Source: Paenisporosarcina sp. FSL H8-0542 (GTDB taxonomy: Bacteria; Bacillota; Bacilli; Bacillales_A; Planococcaceae). Taken from it: 64,000 nucleotides of DNA. Shown one piece after another: positions 17,389-25,128 of this stretch. The notes under the pieces were generated by a model. The model was not told the DNA's origin. It saw only the letters and a program-made list of their open reading frames with translations, and made no database searches. The number at the start of each line of letters is the position of its first letter. Within the stretch, counting starts at the first letter, position 1. A program made the translations under genes and the position numbers. The stretch covers positions 2,449,001-2,513,000 of the forward strand of contig NZ_CP152050.1 of assembly GCF_038632915.1 (NCBI RefSeq), in the 5' to 3' direction.

Positions 17389-18666
17389 TTACGCTGCCTC
17401 TGAGAGGCAGTAAAGATCCTTCATCATATACTGCTCATTAAAATGGACTTTCTTTTTACATATGCCATGTAATACTTTCAGTAATTTACCGCACAAGACC
17501 ACCATTGATTGCTTACCCCGTAAGGGATTTTGTTTGCGTGTTGTGTAGTATTCATGAAGCTGTTTAAACGCCGCGTTATGACGTATGAGTGGAACTATTA
17601 CTTTGAAGAGGATATATCTGAGTTTCTTTCGCCCTCTTTTCGAGATATGTTTTTGTCCCTTATGTTGACCAGACGAGTTTTCACGTAGTGTTAATCCCGC
17701 TAGTTTGATAAGTTGGCGTGGATTTTCATAAAGTGAAAAGCTCCCTACTTCAGAAAGTAAATCAACAATCGTCGCATCTCCTAAACCAGGAACGGAACTG
17801 AGTAACTCATATTCCATTGTTGTTTGTGCCATTTCGGCTAATTGATTATTTACAGAGGCAATTTCGGTTTCTAATAAGCGATACTGACGTAGGAGCGTGG
17901 CGATTTCATGTCGGGCCATCTTTTCTCCTTCTTTCAGGCCGATTGAGTTAGTCGAAGCTTCAATGAGAAGCTTTGCTTTCGGCAACTGTGGCGTTCTCAT
18001 ACCCTCTACCTCACGGTATAGAAAAACCAACTCCTCAGCTGTTTTCCCTTCAATATCCTGTGGAAATGGAGTCATTTCCAATGCCGCCAACGCCATCTTT
18101 CCAAAAGACGGAAAGACTTGAGTAAACTCTGGAAAATAGCGATCAAGCCAACGGACGATTCGATTTTTAATACTCGCTAAATCTTCCGTTAACTTTGAAC
18201 GGAGAGTAGATCCGATACGAAGTTCAGCTTCTACCTCTTTTAACAAACGTGGATAACTAAAACGGCCATCCTTCAATAAGCGTGCGATGACCAACGCATC
18301 TTTTTTGTCGTTCTTTGTTTGTAAATTATCGTCCAGTTCCTTCGAACGTTTGACGTGCATTGGATTTACCATGACGAGTGGAATGCCATAGTTACCTAAG
18401 AAATAAGCCAAGTTCATCCAATAGTGGCCTGTAGGCTCAATTCCAACGATAACGTCTGTTTTCTTAGCTTCCTTCATGGTTTGACGAATCTTTTCATACA
18501 AACTTTCAAAGCCTTCTTTTGATTGATTTACTGCAAAGGATTTTTCAATCACACGCCCTCGTTCATCGACAAAGCACGCATAATGAACACGCTTGGCAAT
18601 ATCCATACCGACAACGAGTGTATTTTCAGTCACTTGATTAATTTTTTCATTGCATTTAAACTGCAT
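17389..18666 (-). CDS. tnp: IS110-family transposase (DEDD recombinase)
   Basis: A 425-aa protein with the N-terminal RuvC-like DEDD domain: D in VVGMDIAKRVHYA (about 21), E in VGIEPTGHYW, and D-x2-D in NDKKDALVIARLL. The C-terminal Transposase_20 domain holds SVPGLGDATIVDLLSEVG and the catalytic-serine region LRENSSGQHKG. Length is normal and the frame intact. TAGGAGG lies before ATG 18666. The enzyme is guided by the bridge RNA encoded in the element. The only transposase in the window, it is embedded within an array repeat. Confidence 0.93.
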   Translation of the reverse strand: MQFKCNEKINQVTENTLVVGMDIAKRVHYACFVDERGRVIEKSFAVNQSKEGFESLYEKIRQTMKEAKKTDVIVGIEPTGHYWMNLAYFLGNYGIPLVMVNPMHVKRSKELDDNLQTKNDKKDALVIARLLKDGRFSYPRLLKEVEAELRIGSTLRSKLTEDLASIKNRIVRWLDRYFPEFTQVFPSFGKMALAALEMTPFPQDIEGKTAEELVFLYREVEGMRTPQLPKAKLLIEASTNSIGLKEGEKMARHEIATLLRQYRLLETEIASVNNQLAEMAQTTMEYELLSSVPGLGDATIVDLLSEVGSFSLYENPRQLIKLAGLTLRENSSGQHKGQKHISKRGRKKLRYILFKVIVPLIRHNAAFKQLHEYYTTRKQNPLRGKQSMVVLCGKLLKVLHGICKKKVHFNEQYMMKDLYCLSEAA

Positions 18667-18852
18667 AGAGAAGTCCTCCTAGTTAGCTGATGGGTCAATG
18701 GTCGTTGACACTCACATCATACTAGAGGGCTTTTTTTCTTTCAAGATGGCACAAATCCTTCAAACAGGAATGCTGCCCCGTTAGTTCAATAAGAAAAAAG
18801 GCTTCACTCCACCTTATTGAAGTAAAGCACCCGTTAGTTCAACACTAGATTT

Positions 18853-19212
18853 CTAAATAAATTTCACCAAGTCTGGATTTAATGCAATGTAATGAGGCAT
18901 CCAACAGTCAGAACATTCTGTACCTATTTCGTGATTACATTTACAAACCCTATTCATGCCATCACAACCATCATAACCGCAACAACCGTTTAATCTTCTC
19001 TCATCTGAATGGTAGTTTGAATTGATTAAATCCTTAATGTTTATTATGATAGTGCCTTTATGTCTTGGAATGAAATTATCATCATCATGTACTATATAAA
19101 AACCTTCTGGAATATAATCTTGACGATCGTTTCTATTCAGTAAATTCAAGTCTTTTAACTCCAATACTTCTTTGGAAACATCTAAATTACATAATTTACA
19201 AATCAGTTTCAA
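18853..19212 (-). CDS. Cys-rich cassette protein, probable zinc binder
   Basis: A 119-aa protein with CKLC near the start and a dense C-terminal set (CCGYDGCDG, CKC, CSDCW) that should bind one or two zinc ions. Between them lies a segment with FYIVHDDDN. No named family is recognised. It is a single-gene cassette: the right part of the IS-split repeat ends 9 bp from its stop, and the repeat 19260-19346 lies upstream. GGAGGAACGC precedes ATG 19212. Confidence 0.65.
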   Translation of the reverse strand: MKLICKLCNLDVSKEVLELKDLNLLNRNDRQDYIPEGFYIVHDDDNFIPRHKGTIIINIKDLINSNYHSDERRLNGCCGYDGCDGMNRVCKCNHEIGTECSDCWMPHYIALNPDLVKFI

Positions 19213-19259
19213 TTTAGCGTTCCTCCTCCGTTATGAATGTATGTTTCTTTGTATGATTC

Positions 19260-19346
19260 ACTAACCTGCTGCGTTAGTTGAATAAGAAAAAGAGCTACCC
19301 TAGCAGCCCGATGATCTTTAACTAAAGCACCCGTTAGTTGAAGAAG
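19260..19346. repeat. array repeat, complete, type B
   Basis: ACTAAC-CTGCTGC-GTTAGTT, GAATAAG, inner GCTACCCTAGCAGC stem, ATGATCTTT, then AACTAAAGCACCCG-TTAGTTGAAGAAG. Confidence 0.87.
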
Positions 19347-19378
19347 ATTAAGATGCTTTTTCAGGTTCATCTCCAACG

Positions 19379-19771
19379 TCAAAGAGGGTACTTTTCTAAG
19401 GAATTCACCAAATCTTTTAATTCTTTACTATTATCATCATCCCACTTTTCTCTGTCTATTGCCCTAACTACCTTTTTTGAAGTAGGCAGTAAACTATCTC
19501 TTAATTGTTTAATGGTACACTCTGCCTTAAAGAGGACTTTCGATGAATTATTTTCGTAAAATGAAAGCTCAGCTTTGTCAGTGCTTATCTTCTTAGCTAA
19601 GACAATGGGAGAGCCATCCATAAAATCAAAGTCATATGTTCTTCCAATTTCAGAAATAATAATCCCCTTACAGGATTTAATCCACCAAGATAAAATGATA
19701 ACTACAAAGTCTGACCAGTCTTGTTCTGGAAAGTAACGATGATAATCAATAGTAAAAAAAATATTGCCCAT
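19379..19771 (-). CDS. cassette protein of unknown function, 130 aa
   Basis: A soluble protein starting MGNIFFTIDYHRYFPEQ, with WSDFVVIILSWWIKS and a charged C-terminus. It looks like a small sensor or immunity-type protein of the kind common between Bacillales repeats, but I cannot name the family. AGAGGAC before ATG 19771 favours this start over the longer frame to 19831. Bounded by repeats at 19260-19346 and 19884-19971. Confidence 0.6.
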   Translation of the reverse strand: MGNIFFTIDYHRYFPEQDWSDFVVIILSWWIKSCKGIIISEIGRTYDFDFMDGSPIVLAKKISTDKAELSFYENNSSKVLFKAECTIKQLRDSLLPTSKKVVRAIDREKWDDDNSKELKDLVNSLEKYPL

Positions 19772-19883
19772 AATATTTGTCCTCTTCTCTAATGAGGCCA
19801 AATCAACTTCTATCACTATTTCCTGTACCAAAACATCAGCCCCTTATTCAAGCATAGGATTTAAAATGTATTCGACGTTATTG

Positions 19884-19971
19884 AACTAAACTGCTCCGTT
19901 AGTTCAAGAAGAAAAAGGACAGCTTAATCAGCTTGATGTTCTTTGACTAAAGCACCCGTTAGTTGAATAAG
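19884..19971. repeat. array repeat, complete, type B
   Basis: AACTAAA-CTGCTCC-GTTAGTT, CAAGAAG, inner AGCTTAATCAGCT, ATGTTCTTTG, then ACTAAAGCACCCG-TTAGTTGAATAAG. The gene to its right is on the plus strand, but the repeat keeps the common orientation. Confidence 0.87.
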
Positions 19972-20124
19972 CACCTTCTCTTTTATTACACATTATGGTT
20001 GAACTACGAATTAAACTTTACTGTACATATAACTTAAATTTTCCATACAGTTGAATAATCTTTTATACTCTGGACATTCTAGTAACTGTATGAAAAAAAT
20101 TACTATTAGTTAGGGAGTGTGATT

Positions 20125-20637
20125 ATGGGAATATTAAGTGGAAATCCAAAAGATGAACCGTTACATTATGGTGAAGTGTTCGGTGTCTGGACAAATATGG
20201 CTACAAACAATGGATTGATTGCTGCATATCAAACGTTTATTAACCACACTGGTGACCAAGATTTAGCAAAACTAATTGAAGAATTTATTCTCAGTATGAA
20301 AGACGAAAATAAGCAATTAGAAAAGATATTAAAAGTAAATGGCGTCGGGCTTCCTCCAGCACCACCTGAACGTCCGGAAGCTAGATTAGAGGACATTCCA
20401 CCTGGTGCAAGATTTTACGATCCTGAAATTAGCGCTTCACTTTCAATGAATGTAGCTGCAGGTTTAGTTGCTTGCAGTCAAGCTATGGGAACGTCCATAA
20501 GAGAAGATATCGGTTTAATGTATGGTCAATTCCATCTGAATAAAGTTCAACTAGGTGCCAAATTGTTACGATTGAATAAAAGTAAAGGTTGGCTTGTTCC
20601 TCCACCACTACATGTAGACTTTCCAGATAAACAATAA
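20125..20637 (+). CDS. DUF3231-family protein
   Basis: A 170-aa helical protein of the DUF3231 type (LHYGEVFGVWTNMATNNGLIAAYQTFINH near the start; a proline-rich PPAPPERPEAR linker; SMNVAAGLVACSQAMGTSIREDIGLMYGQFH). The fold resembles a ferritin-like helical bundle with coat-protein relatives in spore formers. Function unknown. GGGAG seven bases before ATG 20125 sets the start; a GTG at 20119 is in frame. It is one of two plus-strand units in the array and has its own terminator. Confidence 0.8.
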   Translation: MGILSGNPKDEPLHYGEVFGVWTNMATNNGLIAAYQTFINHTGDQDLAKLIEEFILSMKDENKQLEKILKVNGVGLPPAPPERPEARLEDIPPGARFYDPEISASLSMNVAAGLVACSQAMGTSIREDIGLMYGQFHLNKVQLGAKLLRLNKSKGWLVPPPLHVDFPDKQ

Positions 20638-20644
20638 TAATTCC

Positions 20645-20675
20645 AAGGGCAATCTATATTTGATTGCCCTTTTTA
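20645..20675 (+). terminator. intrinsic terminator of the DUF3231 gene
   Basis: AAGGGCAATC-n8-GATTGCCCTTTTT, 8 bp after the stop, on the plus strand. Confidence 0.88.
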
Positions 20676-20733
20676 ATTTTCTTAGTACATATAATGTGTC
20701 AAATGCGACATAAAAACTCCCATTCTCATCTTC

Positions 20734-20863
20734 AACTAACCTGCCCCGTTAGTTTAAGTGTAACATTTCACAATGTATCGCCGAAAACTACTTGATGTTT
20801 TGAACGTAAAAATAGACCATCGAAATGATGGTCTTGTTGAACTAAAGCACCCGTTAGTTGAAG
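20734..20863. repeat. array repeat, complete, variant middle
   Basis: Left hairpin AACTAAC-CTGCCCC-GTTAGTT and right half AACTAAAGCACCCG-TTAGTTGAAG, separated by an unusual longer middle with a stem GACCATCGAAATGATGGTC. It shows that the middle is replaceable while the outer half-sites are conserved. Confidence 0.82.
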
Positions 20864-20868
20864 ATTGG

Positions 20869-21240
20869 CTAAATAACATAATTGGTCTCTGATATAGAAA
20901 GTATTTCGATTTCGGAGCAAAAAAAGTGAAGTGTATTTTCTTCATAGTCTTCCACTTCAAATTTCATCTTCTCCCAACCTCTTTCTGTTATGTCCTCAAT
21001 ATTTAAAGAAATTTGATGATAAAGCCCACCACTTTCAAAGCTGATACTCTGTGTGTTGTGGAAGCGAAATTGAACAAGATAACCATTACCATTTCCTTCG
21101 ATAATAAAATCAATATCAAGTAAAGAACTATGAACATTGAATTCCTTTTGAAAACTCAAATTGAAATTTGAAATACACTTTATATCTGCAAATGAAAAAT
21201 TCTGCAACTCATCTGTAATTAAACCAATATTTTTTATCAT
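20869..21240 (-). CDS. cassette protein of unknown function, 123 aa
   Basis: A beta-rich soluble protein (MIKNIGLITDELQNFS; DIDFIIEGNGNGYLVQFRFHN; EDYEENTLHFFCSEIEIL). The pattern fits an FTH- or immunity-type DUF, but I do not recognise it. AAGGTGGT seven bases before ATG 21240 fixes the start. A longer open frame to 21378 would run through the repeat at 21294 and into the next gene and is rejected. The stop lies 5 bp from the repeat at 20734-20863. Confidence 0.65.
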   Translation of the reverse strand: MIKNIGLITDELQNFSFADIKCISNFNLSFQKEFNVHSSLLDIDFIIEGNGNGYLVQFRFHNTQSISFESGGLYHQISLNIEDITERGWEKMKFEVEDYEENTLHFFCSEIEILSISETNYVI

Positions 21241-21293
21241 AAAGACCACCTTATAACAACTCTTTAATTTACATTTTAACATCTTTCTTGTTG

Positions 21294-21321
21294 AACTAGC
21301 CTGCCCCGTTAGTTCAATAAG
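21294..21321. repeat. array repeat, left half-site only
   Basis: AACTAGC-CTGCCCC-GTTAGTT then CAATAAG. It abuts the stop of the DUF2716-like gene; no right half. Confidence 0.8.
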
Positions 21322-21328
21322 GTTAAAA

Positions 21329-21832
21329 TTATCCCTGACGTAGTATCTTTTGAAACATTCTCGGTTGATGTTCTTCAAAACCCTTAATCAATTCAATCCC
21401 AAAAATAGTTATGGTTTTTTCCCAAGGGTGTCCCAACAATCCCCATTCGAAATTTTTATGAATAAAAAAGTAATAATCACCATCTGGATAGATAGGTACT
21501 GTCCATTCATCAAATTCATTTTTCAGAAATTCTAAATGTGGGTTTATCCAATAACAAGGATGATGCCAATCTAATGCATACAAATATTCATTCTTCTGTA
21601 TGCGTTCTTGAAAGACAAGCAATGACTTTTCCTCTAATTCACTATAAATCTCATTATAAGTATCTATATCTACTGACCCATTTGAATATAAGGATGTATC
21701 ATAAGTGATAAATGGACTTGGCACTTCAAAAGATGGGAAGTTCGACACACTTGGTTTGAAATTAAATTTATCATATATTCTATCCCATACTTCCCTATAT
21801 TCTAATGAGGATAATTCAATCCAATTCTTCAT
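21329..21832 (-). CDS. DUF2716-like protein
   Basis: A 167-aa soluble protein. The segments WVYP-like YPDGDYYFFIHKNFEW, GLLGHPWEKTI and FGIELIKGF, and the opening MKNWIELSSLEYREVWD, are characteristic of the DUF2716 family of Bacillales. Function unknown; the family is frequent in variable loci. It is a single-gene cassette between the half-site at 21294 and the complete repeat 21886-21974. AAAGGTGGGAAATTAA precedes ATG 21832. Confidence 0.72.
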   Translation of the reverse strand: MKNWIELSSLEYREVWDRIYDKFNFKPSVSNFPSFEVPSPFITYDTSLYSNGSVDIDTYNEIYSELEEKSLLVFQERIQKNEYLYALDWHHPCYWINPHLEFLKNEFDEWTVPIYPDGDYYFFIHKNFEWGLLGHPWEKTITIFGIELIKGFEEHQPRMFQKILRQG

Positions 21833-21885
21833 TTAATTTCCCACCTTTAGGATGTCTTAATAGGGATTATTATGACCCTTTATTG

Positions 21886-21974
21886 AACTAACCTGCCCCG
21901 TTAGTTGAACAAGAAAAAAGAGCCACCTAAGCAGCCCGAGAATCTTCAACTAAAGCACCCGTTAGTTGAAAAAG
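21886..21974. repeat. array repeat, complete, type B
   Basis: AACTAAC-CTGCCCC-GTTAGTT, GAACAAG, inner GCCACCTAAGCAGCCC, AGAATCTTC, then AACTAAAGCACCCG-TTAGTTGAAAAAG. Confidence 0.88.
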
Positions 21975-21994
21975 GTTGATATTATTAATGTTTA

Positions 21995-22375
21995 TTATTT
22001 GTTTTCTAAATAAAACGTTTCTTCATTTCCGTCCCACTTAACAATCACTTTTAGTTGATCATCTGATTGTGCAACATGGCATCCTTCACAGGAGCTTCTG
22101 AATTTAACGGTTCTATCCGTTAGTGATTTTTGCTTTATTCCGCTTTCATCATCATTAATCATAATGGAAAAATCTTTAAAGTTGATTTCTTTATCGTCTT
22201 TTTTATACTTAAAGATAAATTCTCCGTTTTCCTTGTCAGTATTATGGATGTTTACCCTATAATCCCCTTCCCAACTTTCACTAGCACCGGAAAAATGCAA
22301 ATTATCAGAACTACTACATCCAACAATAACCACGGCCATAATAGCTAAACATAATAGGTATAAGTAGTTTTTCAT
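21995..22375 (-). CDS. small lipoprotein
   Basis: A 126-aa exported protein with a lipoprotein signal (MKNYLYLLCLAIMAVVIVGC, cleavage before Cys20) followed by SSSDN and a beta-rich domain (WEGDYRVNIHNTD, RSSCEGCHVAQSDDQLKVIVKW). It resembles small Bacillus lipoproteins of unknown role. GGAGGCAAAAG before ATG 22375 is a strong ribosome site. Single-gene cassette between repeats at 21886 and 22481. Confidence 0.8.
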   Translation of the reverse strand: MKNYLYLLCLAIMAVVIVGCSSSDNLHFSGASESWEGDYRVNIHNTDKENGEFIFKYKKDDKEINFKDFSIMINDDESGIKQKSLTDRTVKFRSSCEGCHVAQSDDQLKVIVKWDGNEETFYLENK

Positions 22376-22480
22376 CTTTTGCCTCCTTGGTTCATGTTAT
22401 GTAATTATTACCACTTAAAAGCTTCAATAATTTACATATGTTAACTTATTCAATAGCATTCCAAAAATCCCTATTTATTG

Positions 22481-22508
22481 AACTAACCTGCCCCGTTAGT
22501 TCAATAAG
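22481..22508. repeat. array repeat, left half-site only
   Basis: AACTAAC-CTGCCCC-GTTAGTT then CAATAAG, followed by AAAAAGGGTTATTAAATCAGC but no right half before the gene at 22591. Confidence 0.8.
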
Positions 22509-22590
22509 AAAAAGGGTTATTAAATCAGCTTTCATTCACATTGCACCTGTATCTCGGTAAAATGAAATGATCGATAGCGATTATTTCATT

Positions 22591-23058
22591 TTAAGCTGAG
22601 AAATCACCAATAATTTCTACCACTTCGATTTTTCCGTCAATTAATAACTCAGGAAGCACGTTTTTTAAATTACCCTGCCAATATTCTCTAGCTTGTTCAA
22701 TTTTTTGAGAGAATGGGACCCCATCTTCCTTTGGTAAAAGGTTTCCATCACCCTCAAATGAATTTCCAATAACTCGAAGTTTAACAATCTGCAATACCTT
22801 CCGATTATACGAATCAAATAATTCTTTCCATTTCAATACATCTTCATAGCTTTTTGTAGCGTATAAACAAGATATTCTTGAAGGATACTCAGGAAATTCT
22901 TGTAGTCTGACCATTTCTACAATCACTTCTCTAATAGCTCTGATTGTTTGATCTGCATACTTAATTGCTACATCGGCATTTTCTTTATTCAAGTTCAAGC
23001 CTTCGTTTGTATAATGATCTTGTAAAATCCGAACAAAGTCTTCGCCTTTAGAATTCAA
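22591..23058 (-). CDS. DUF2441-like protein
   Basis: A 155-aa soluble protein. [41 protein letters not shown] and REYWQGN near the end are the pattern I associate with DUF2441 proteins of Bacillales, of unknown function; similar small DUFs are often found in toxin-immunity-rich loci. GGGAAC before ATG 23058 is a modest ribosome site. Bounded by the half-site at 22481 and repeat 23245-23331. Confidence 0.65.
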   Translation of the reverse strand: MNSKGEDFVRILQDHYTNEGLNLNKENADVAIKYADQTIRAIREVIVEMVRLQEFPEYPSRISCLYATKSYEDVLKWKELFDSYNRKVLQIVKLRVIGNSFEGDGNLLPKEDGVPFSQKIEQAREYWQGNLKNVLPELLIDGKIEVVEIIGDFSA

Positions 23059-23244
23059 TTGTTCCCTTTCAAAAAAGAAGCTATATAAGGTGTTTTTTTG
23101 GTTCTTGTCAAAGTTATTTGCCCTAGACTCATTTTTTTCCTAGTAACAATGTGATAAACATACAGTTCATTATCTTTCATAGTCTATCTCCGATCTGTCT
23201 TCAGCTATATTATCTCGTATCAGAAAAAAGGGGGTACCTTGTTC

Positions 23245-23331
23245 AACTAACCTGCCCCGTTAGTTCAATAAGAAAAAGACCGCTTAAGCAGCTCGATGTT
23301 ATTCAACTAAAGCACCCGTTAGTTGAATAAG
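23245..23331. repeat. array repeat, complete, type B
   Basis: AACTAAC-CTGCCCC-GTTAGTT, CAATAAG, GACCGCTTAAGCAGCTCG, ATGTTATTC, then AACTAAAGCACCCG-TTAGTTGAATAAG. It opens a three-gene module. Confidence 0.88.
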
Positions 23332-23345
23332 GAATTTAAATAAGT

Positions 23346-23723
23346 TCAATTGTTAAGGATGTCCTCTTTACCCTTTTTTTTACGTTCAAATATTAAAAAA
23401 CAAATATAAATAACCAACAATATCATCGTAACGTTGATTGATATTTCATATCCAGTCCTAAATAAATCGGAGTTCCAGTGTCCAAAATGGTCTTCACCAA
23501 AAACATAATATGCCAACGAGTTGGAAACAGAATAACCATCGCGTTCTGGATAAGGTATTAAGTTATAATTATAGTTTTGTGCTAATGCAATATTAAAAAC
23601 CAAAGATGTTATTAATAAAACAAGTGTCGATTTTGATTTACTATCATTCTTATCTAAATTTCTAAGAAGAAGGTACAACAATAAGAATGCAGGTAATAGA
23701 AACTTCACAAGAATTATAAACAT
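23346..23723 (-). CDS. small membrane protein of the sigma module
   Basis: A 125-aa protein with about three hydrophobic segments (starts MFIILVKFLLPAFLLLYLLL; middle TLVLLITSLVFNIALA; end TMILLVIYICFLIF). GAGGAGG before ATG 23723 decides the start; the longer frame to 23738 would begin inside the ribosome site. It is the last gene of a three-gene minus-strand unit with the anti-sigma and sigma genes, so it may be a module accessory or immunity component. No family recognised. Confidence 0.6.
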   Translation of the reverse strand: MFIILVKFLLPAFLLLYLLLRNLDKNDSKSKSTLVLLITSLVFNIALAQNYNYNLIPYPERDGYSVSNSLAYYVFGEDHFGHWNSDLFRTGYEISINVTMILLVIYICFLIFERKKKGKEDILNN

Positions 23724-23761
23724 ATATTTCCTCCTCATAATTTTTATCCATTAATTTAATT

Positions 23762-24418
23762 TTAGTCTTTCGGATAATCATATATGCTGACCTTACTATC
23801 ATAAAGCTGAATAAAAATTGTTCTAGTCACAGAACTCCCATCCTTTTGTTGATAGTTAAGCGGAACTTCAAAAACTGGCTCTGCTTGACTAGGTACAATG
23901 TTATCAATGGTTAGAGAGCTATAATCAATTTGTTTATATTTTTTCATCAAAGTTTCAATTTGATAGTCCTCTTTAAAAACTGAATATTTTTTGATTTCAT
24001 CAGAATCACTATTTTTAAGAGCTTCTAAATATAAAATAAGGATTTTTGCTGCATCTTCATTTTGAATTTTTTCCTGGATAAATTTATACATATTGTTGTA
24101 ATACGGATGGCTTAAAACTAAAAAATCAATATCATAATTATGTTCTGATGTAGATGAAGTAGGATCTGTTATAAGTAAATCTTGAGAATTATCCTCAAAC
24201 TCAAAAGTAAAAGTCAAAAAACCGAGTGTTGCAAATGCAAATAAACTAATAAAAATAATGCCTAGTCTCTTAGGTAATCTGATTAAATTACTATCATTGG
24301 TTTTAGTGATTTTTTTTCTTAAGGTAGATACGAATGTCGGATCGGGTTCTAAATCTGGTCTCTCTAATAAAGGTTTTAGGAAATCATAATCCGTTTTATA
24401 ATGATTTTGATTCTTCAC
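23762..24418 (-). CDS. membrane anti-sigma-type protein
   Basis: A 218-aa protein with a cytoplasmic N-terminus (1-50), one membrane helix (about 51-70, LGIIFISLFAFATLGFLTF) and an extracellular tail (DNSQDLLITDP and on). Its start overlaps the sigma gene by 23 bases, the usual arrangement of an ECF sigma factor and its membrane-bound inhibitor. The extracellular part is rich in Lys, Asp and Tyr and has no recognised sensor domain. Confidence 0.7.
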   Translation of the reverse strand: MKNQNHYKTDYDFLKPLLERPDLEPDPTFVSTLRKKITKTNDSNLIRLPKRLGIIFISLFAFATLGFLTFTFEFEDNSQDLLITDPTSSTSEHNYDIDFLVLSHPYYNNMYKFIQEKIQNEDAAKILILYLEALKNSDSDEIKKYSVFKEDYQIETLMKKYKQIDYSSLTIDNIVPSQAEPVFEVPLNYQQKDGSSVTRTIFIQLYDSKVSIYDYPKD

Positions 24419-24941
24419 GGTAATTCCCCCCTTTAATAATTATTAACTCTTTCTTTAATTGATTAATGGCTCGATGAAAATCAACTCTCACTTTTCCTTC
24501 AGTGCATCCTAAAATTTCTGCAGTTTCCTTCACACTAATCTCATTAAGGGACCTCAGAATAACTATGCTCCTATAATGTGGCTTAAGAGTTAATATTGCA
24601 TTTTGGAGTTCACGCCAATTTTCCGTGTTAATTAATCGACTCTCGTCTGTTGCAACGTAGTGGCTCTTATGGTCATTTCCTTTTAAGAGTTGCGGGAGAA
24701 AATTAATCAACTTCTGCTTTCTTATAAGATCAATGGCGGTATTCTTTGCGATTGAAAGTATCCATGTCTTTTTCTTGCTCACGTCTTTTAATTGATGTAT
24801 GTTTTTCATCACTTTTATAAAAGTTTCTTGCGTTATGTCTTCTGCTTCCTGTTTGTTATGTGTAAAGAACAATGAGAAACGATAAACATCATTACGATAC
24901 TCATCATATAATTCTTCAATTATTCCTTGCTCCGACATCAT
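24396..24941 (-). CDS. ECF-type RNA polymerase sigma factor
   Basis: A 181-aa sigma-70-family protein: region 2 in DVYRFSLFFTHNKQEAEDITQETFIKVMKN and KTWILSIAKNTAIDLIRKQK; region 4 in LKPHYRSIVILRSLNEISVKETAEILGCTEGKVRVDFHRAINQLKKEL. GGAGGG six bases before ATG 24941 sets the start; the longer frame to 25028 is unlikely. A candidate autoregulated ECF promoter, TGAAAC-n16-CGAC, lies about 35 bp upstream (24975-25000). It heads the three-gene module between repeats at 23245 and 25073. Confidence 0.88.
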   Translation of the reverse strand: MMSEQGIIEELYDEYRNDVYRFSLFFTHNKQEAEDITQETFIKVMKNIHQLKDVSKKKTWILSIAKNTAIDLIRKQKLINFLPQLLKGNDHKSHYVATDESRLINTENWRELQNAILTLKPHYRSIVILRSLNEISVKETAEILGCTEGKVRVDFHRAINQLKKELIIIKGGNYREESKSL

Positions 24942-24974
24942 TTTCATCCCTCCAGTCCAATACGGTAACAATAA

Positions 24975-25000
24975 GTCGTCTGGGAAAACGATTTGTTTCA
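24975..25000 (-). promoter_or_regulatory. candidate ECF-sigma promoter (autoregulation)
   Basis: On the minus strand TGAAAC, 16 bp, then CGAC, closely matching the Bacillus ECF consensus (TGAAAC-N16-CGTC/CGTA), about 34 bp before the sigma start. Confidence 0.55.
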
Positions 25001-25014
25001 ATAGTCGAAAAATA

Positions 25015-25040
25015 AAAAAGGCAACCAAGTTGCCTTAAAA
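25015..25040 (-). terminator. intrinsic terminator
   Basis: AAGGCAAC-TTGG-TTGCC then TTTTTTATTTTT on the minus strand, after the repeat fragment that follows the 25129 gene and before the sigma promoter. Confidence 0.75.
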
Positions 25041-25072
25041 TCTGTGTAACCATCTTTTTATACAATTCTCAA

Positions 25073-25126
25073 GTCTGCTTTAGCAGCCCAATGATCTTGA
25101 ACTAAAGCACCCGTTAGTTGAATAAG
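25073..25126. repeat. array repeat, type B, left half missing
   Basis: TCTGCTTTAGCAGCCC, AATGATCTTG, then AACTAAAGCACCCG-TTAGTTGAATAAG. The left hairpin is absent, replaced by the terminator region. Confidence 0.85.
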
Positions 25127-25128
25127 GA

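Larger units (their letters stand above)
17019..18774 (-). mobile_element. IS110-family insertion sequence, IS1111-like layout
   Basis: A 1756-bp element with a DEDD transposase on the minus strand, only about 105 bp upstream of it and about 370 bp downstream. A CT lies at both junctions (17017-17018 and 18773-18774), and no other target duplication or flush terminal inverted repeat is apparent, as expected for IS110. The long 3' non-coding end is the IS1111-subgroup layout, where the bridge RNA is encoded. The insertion is at the centre of an array repeat hairpin. Confidence 0.88.
17010..18843. repeat. array repeat, type A, split by an IS110-type element
   Basis: The left fragment AACTAACCT (17010-17018) and the right fragment CTGCCCCG, TTAGTTCAATAAG, CTTCACTCC, CTTATTGAAG, AAGCACCCG, TTAGTTCAAC (18773-18843) rejoin into one normal repeat if the 1756 bp between the two CT dinucleotides is removed. 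Confidence 0.88.

Noticed and set aside
20869-21378. Longer start for the 123-aa cassette gene
   Set aside because: The extension would cross the repeat at 21294 and overlap the next gene; the internal ATG has a good ribosome site.
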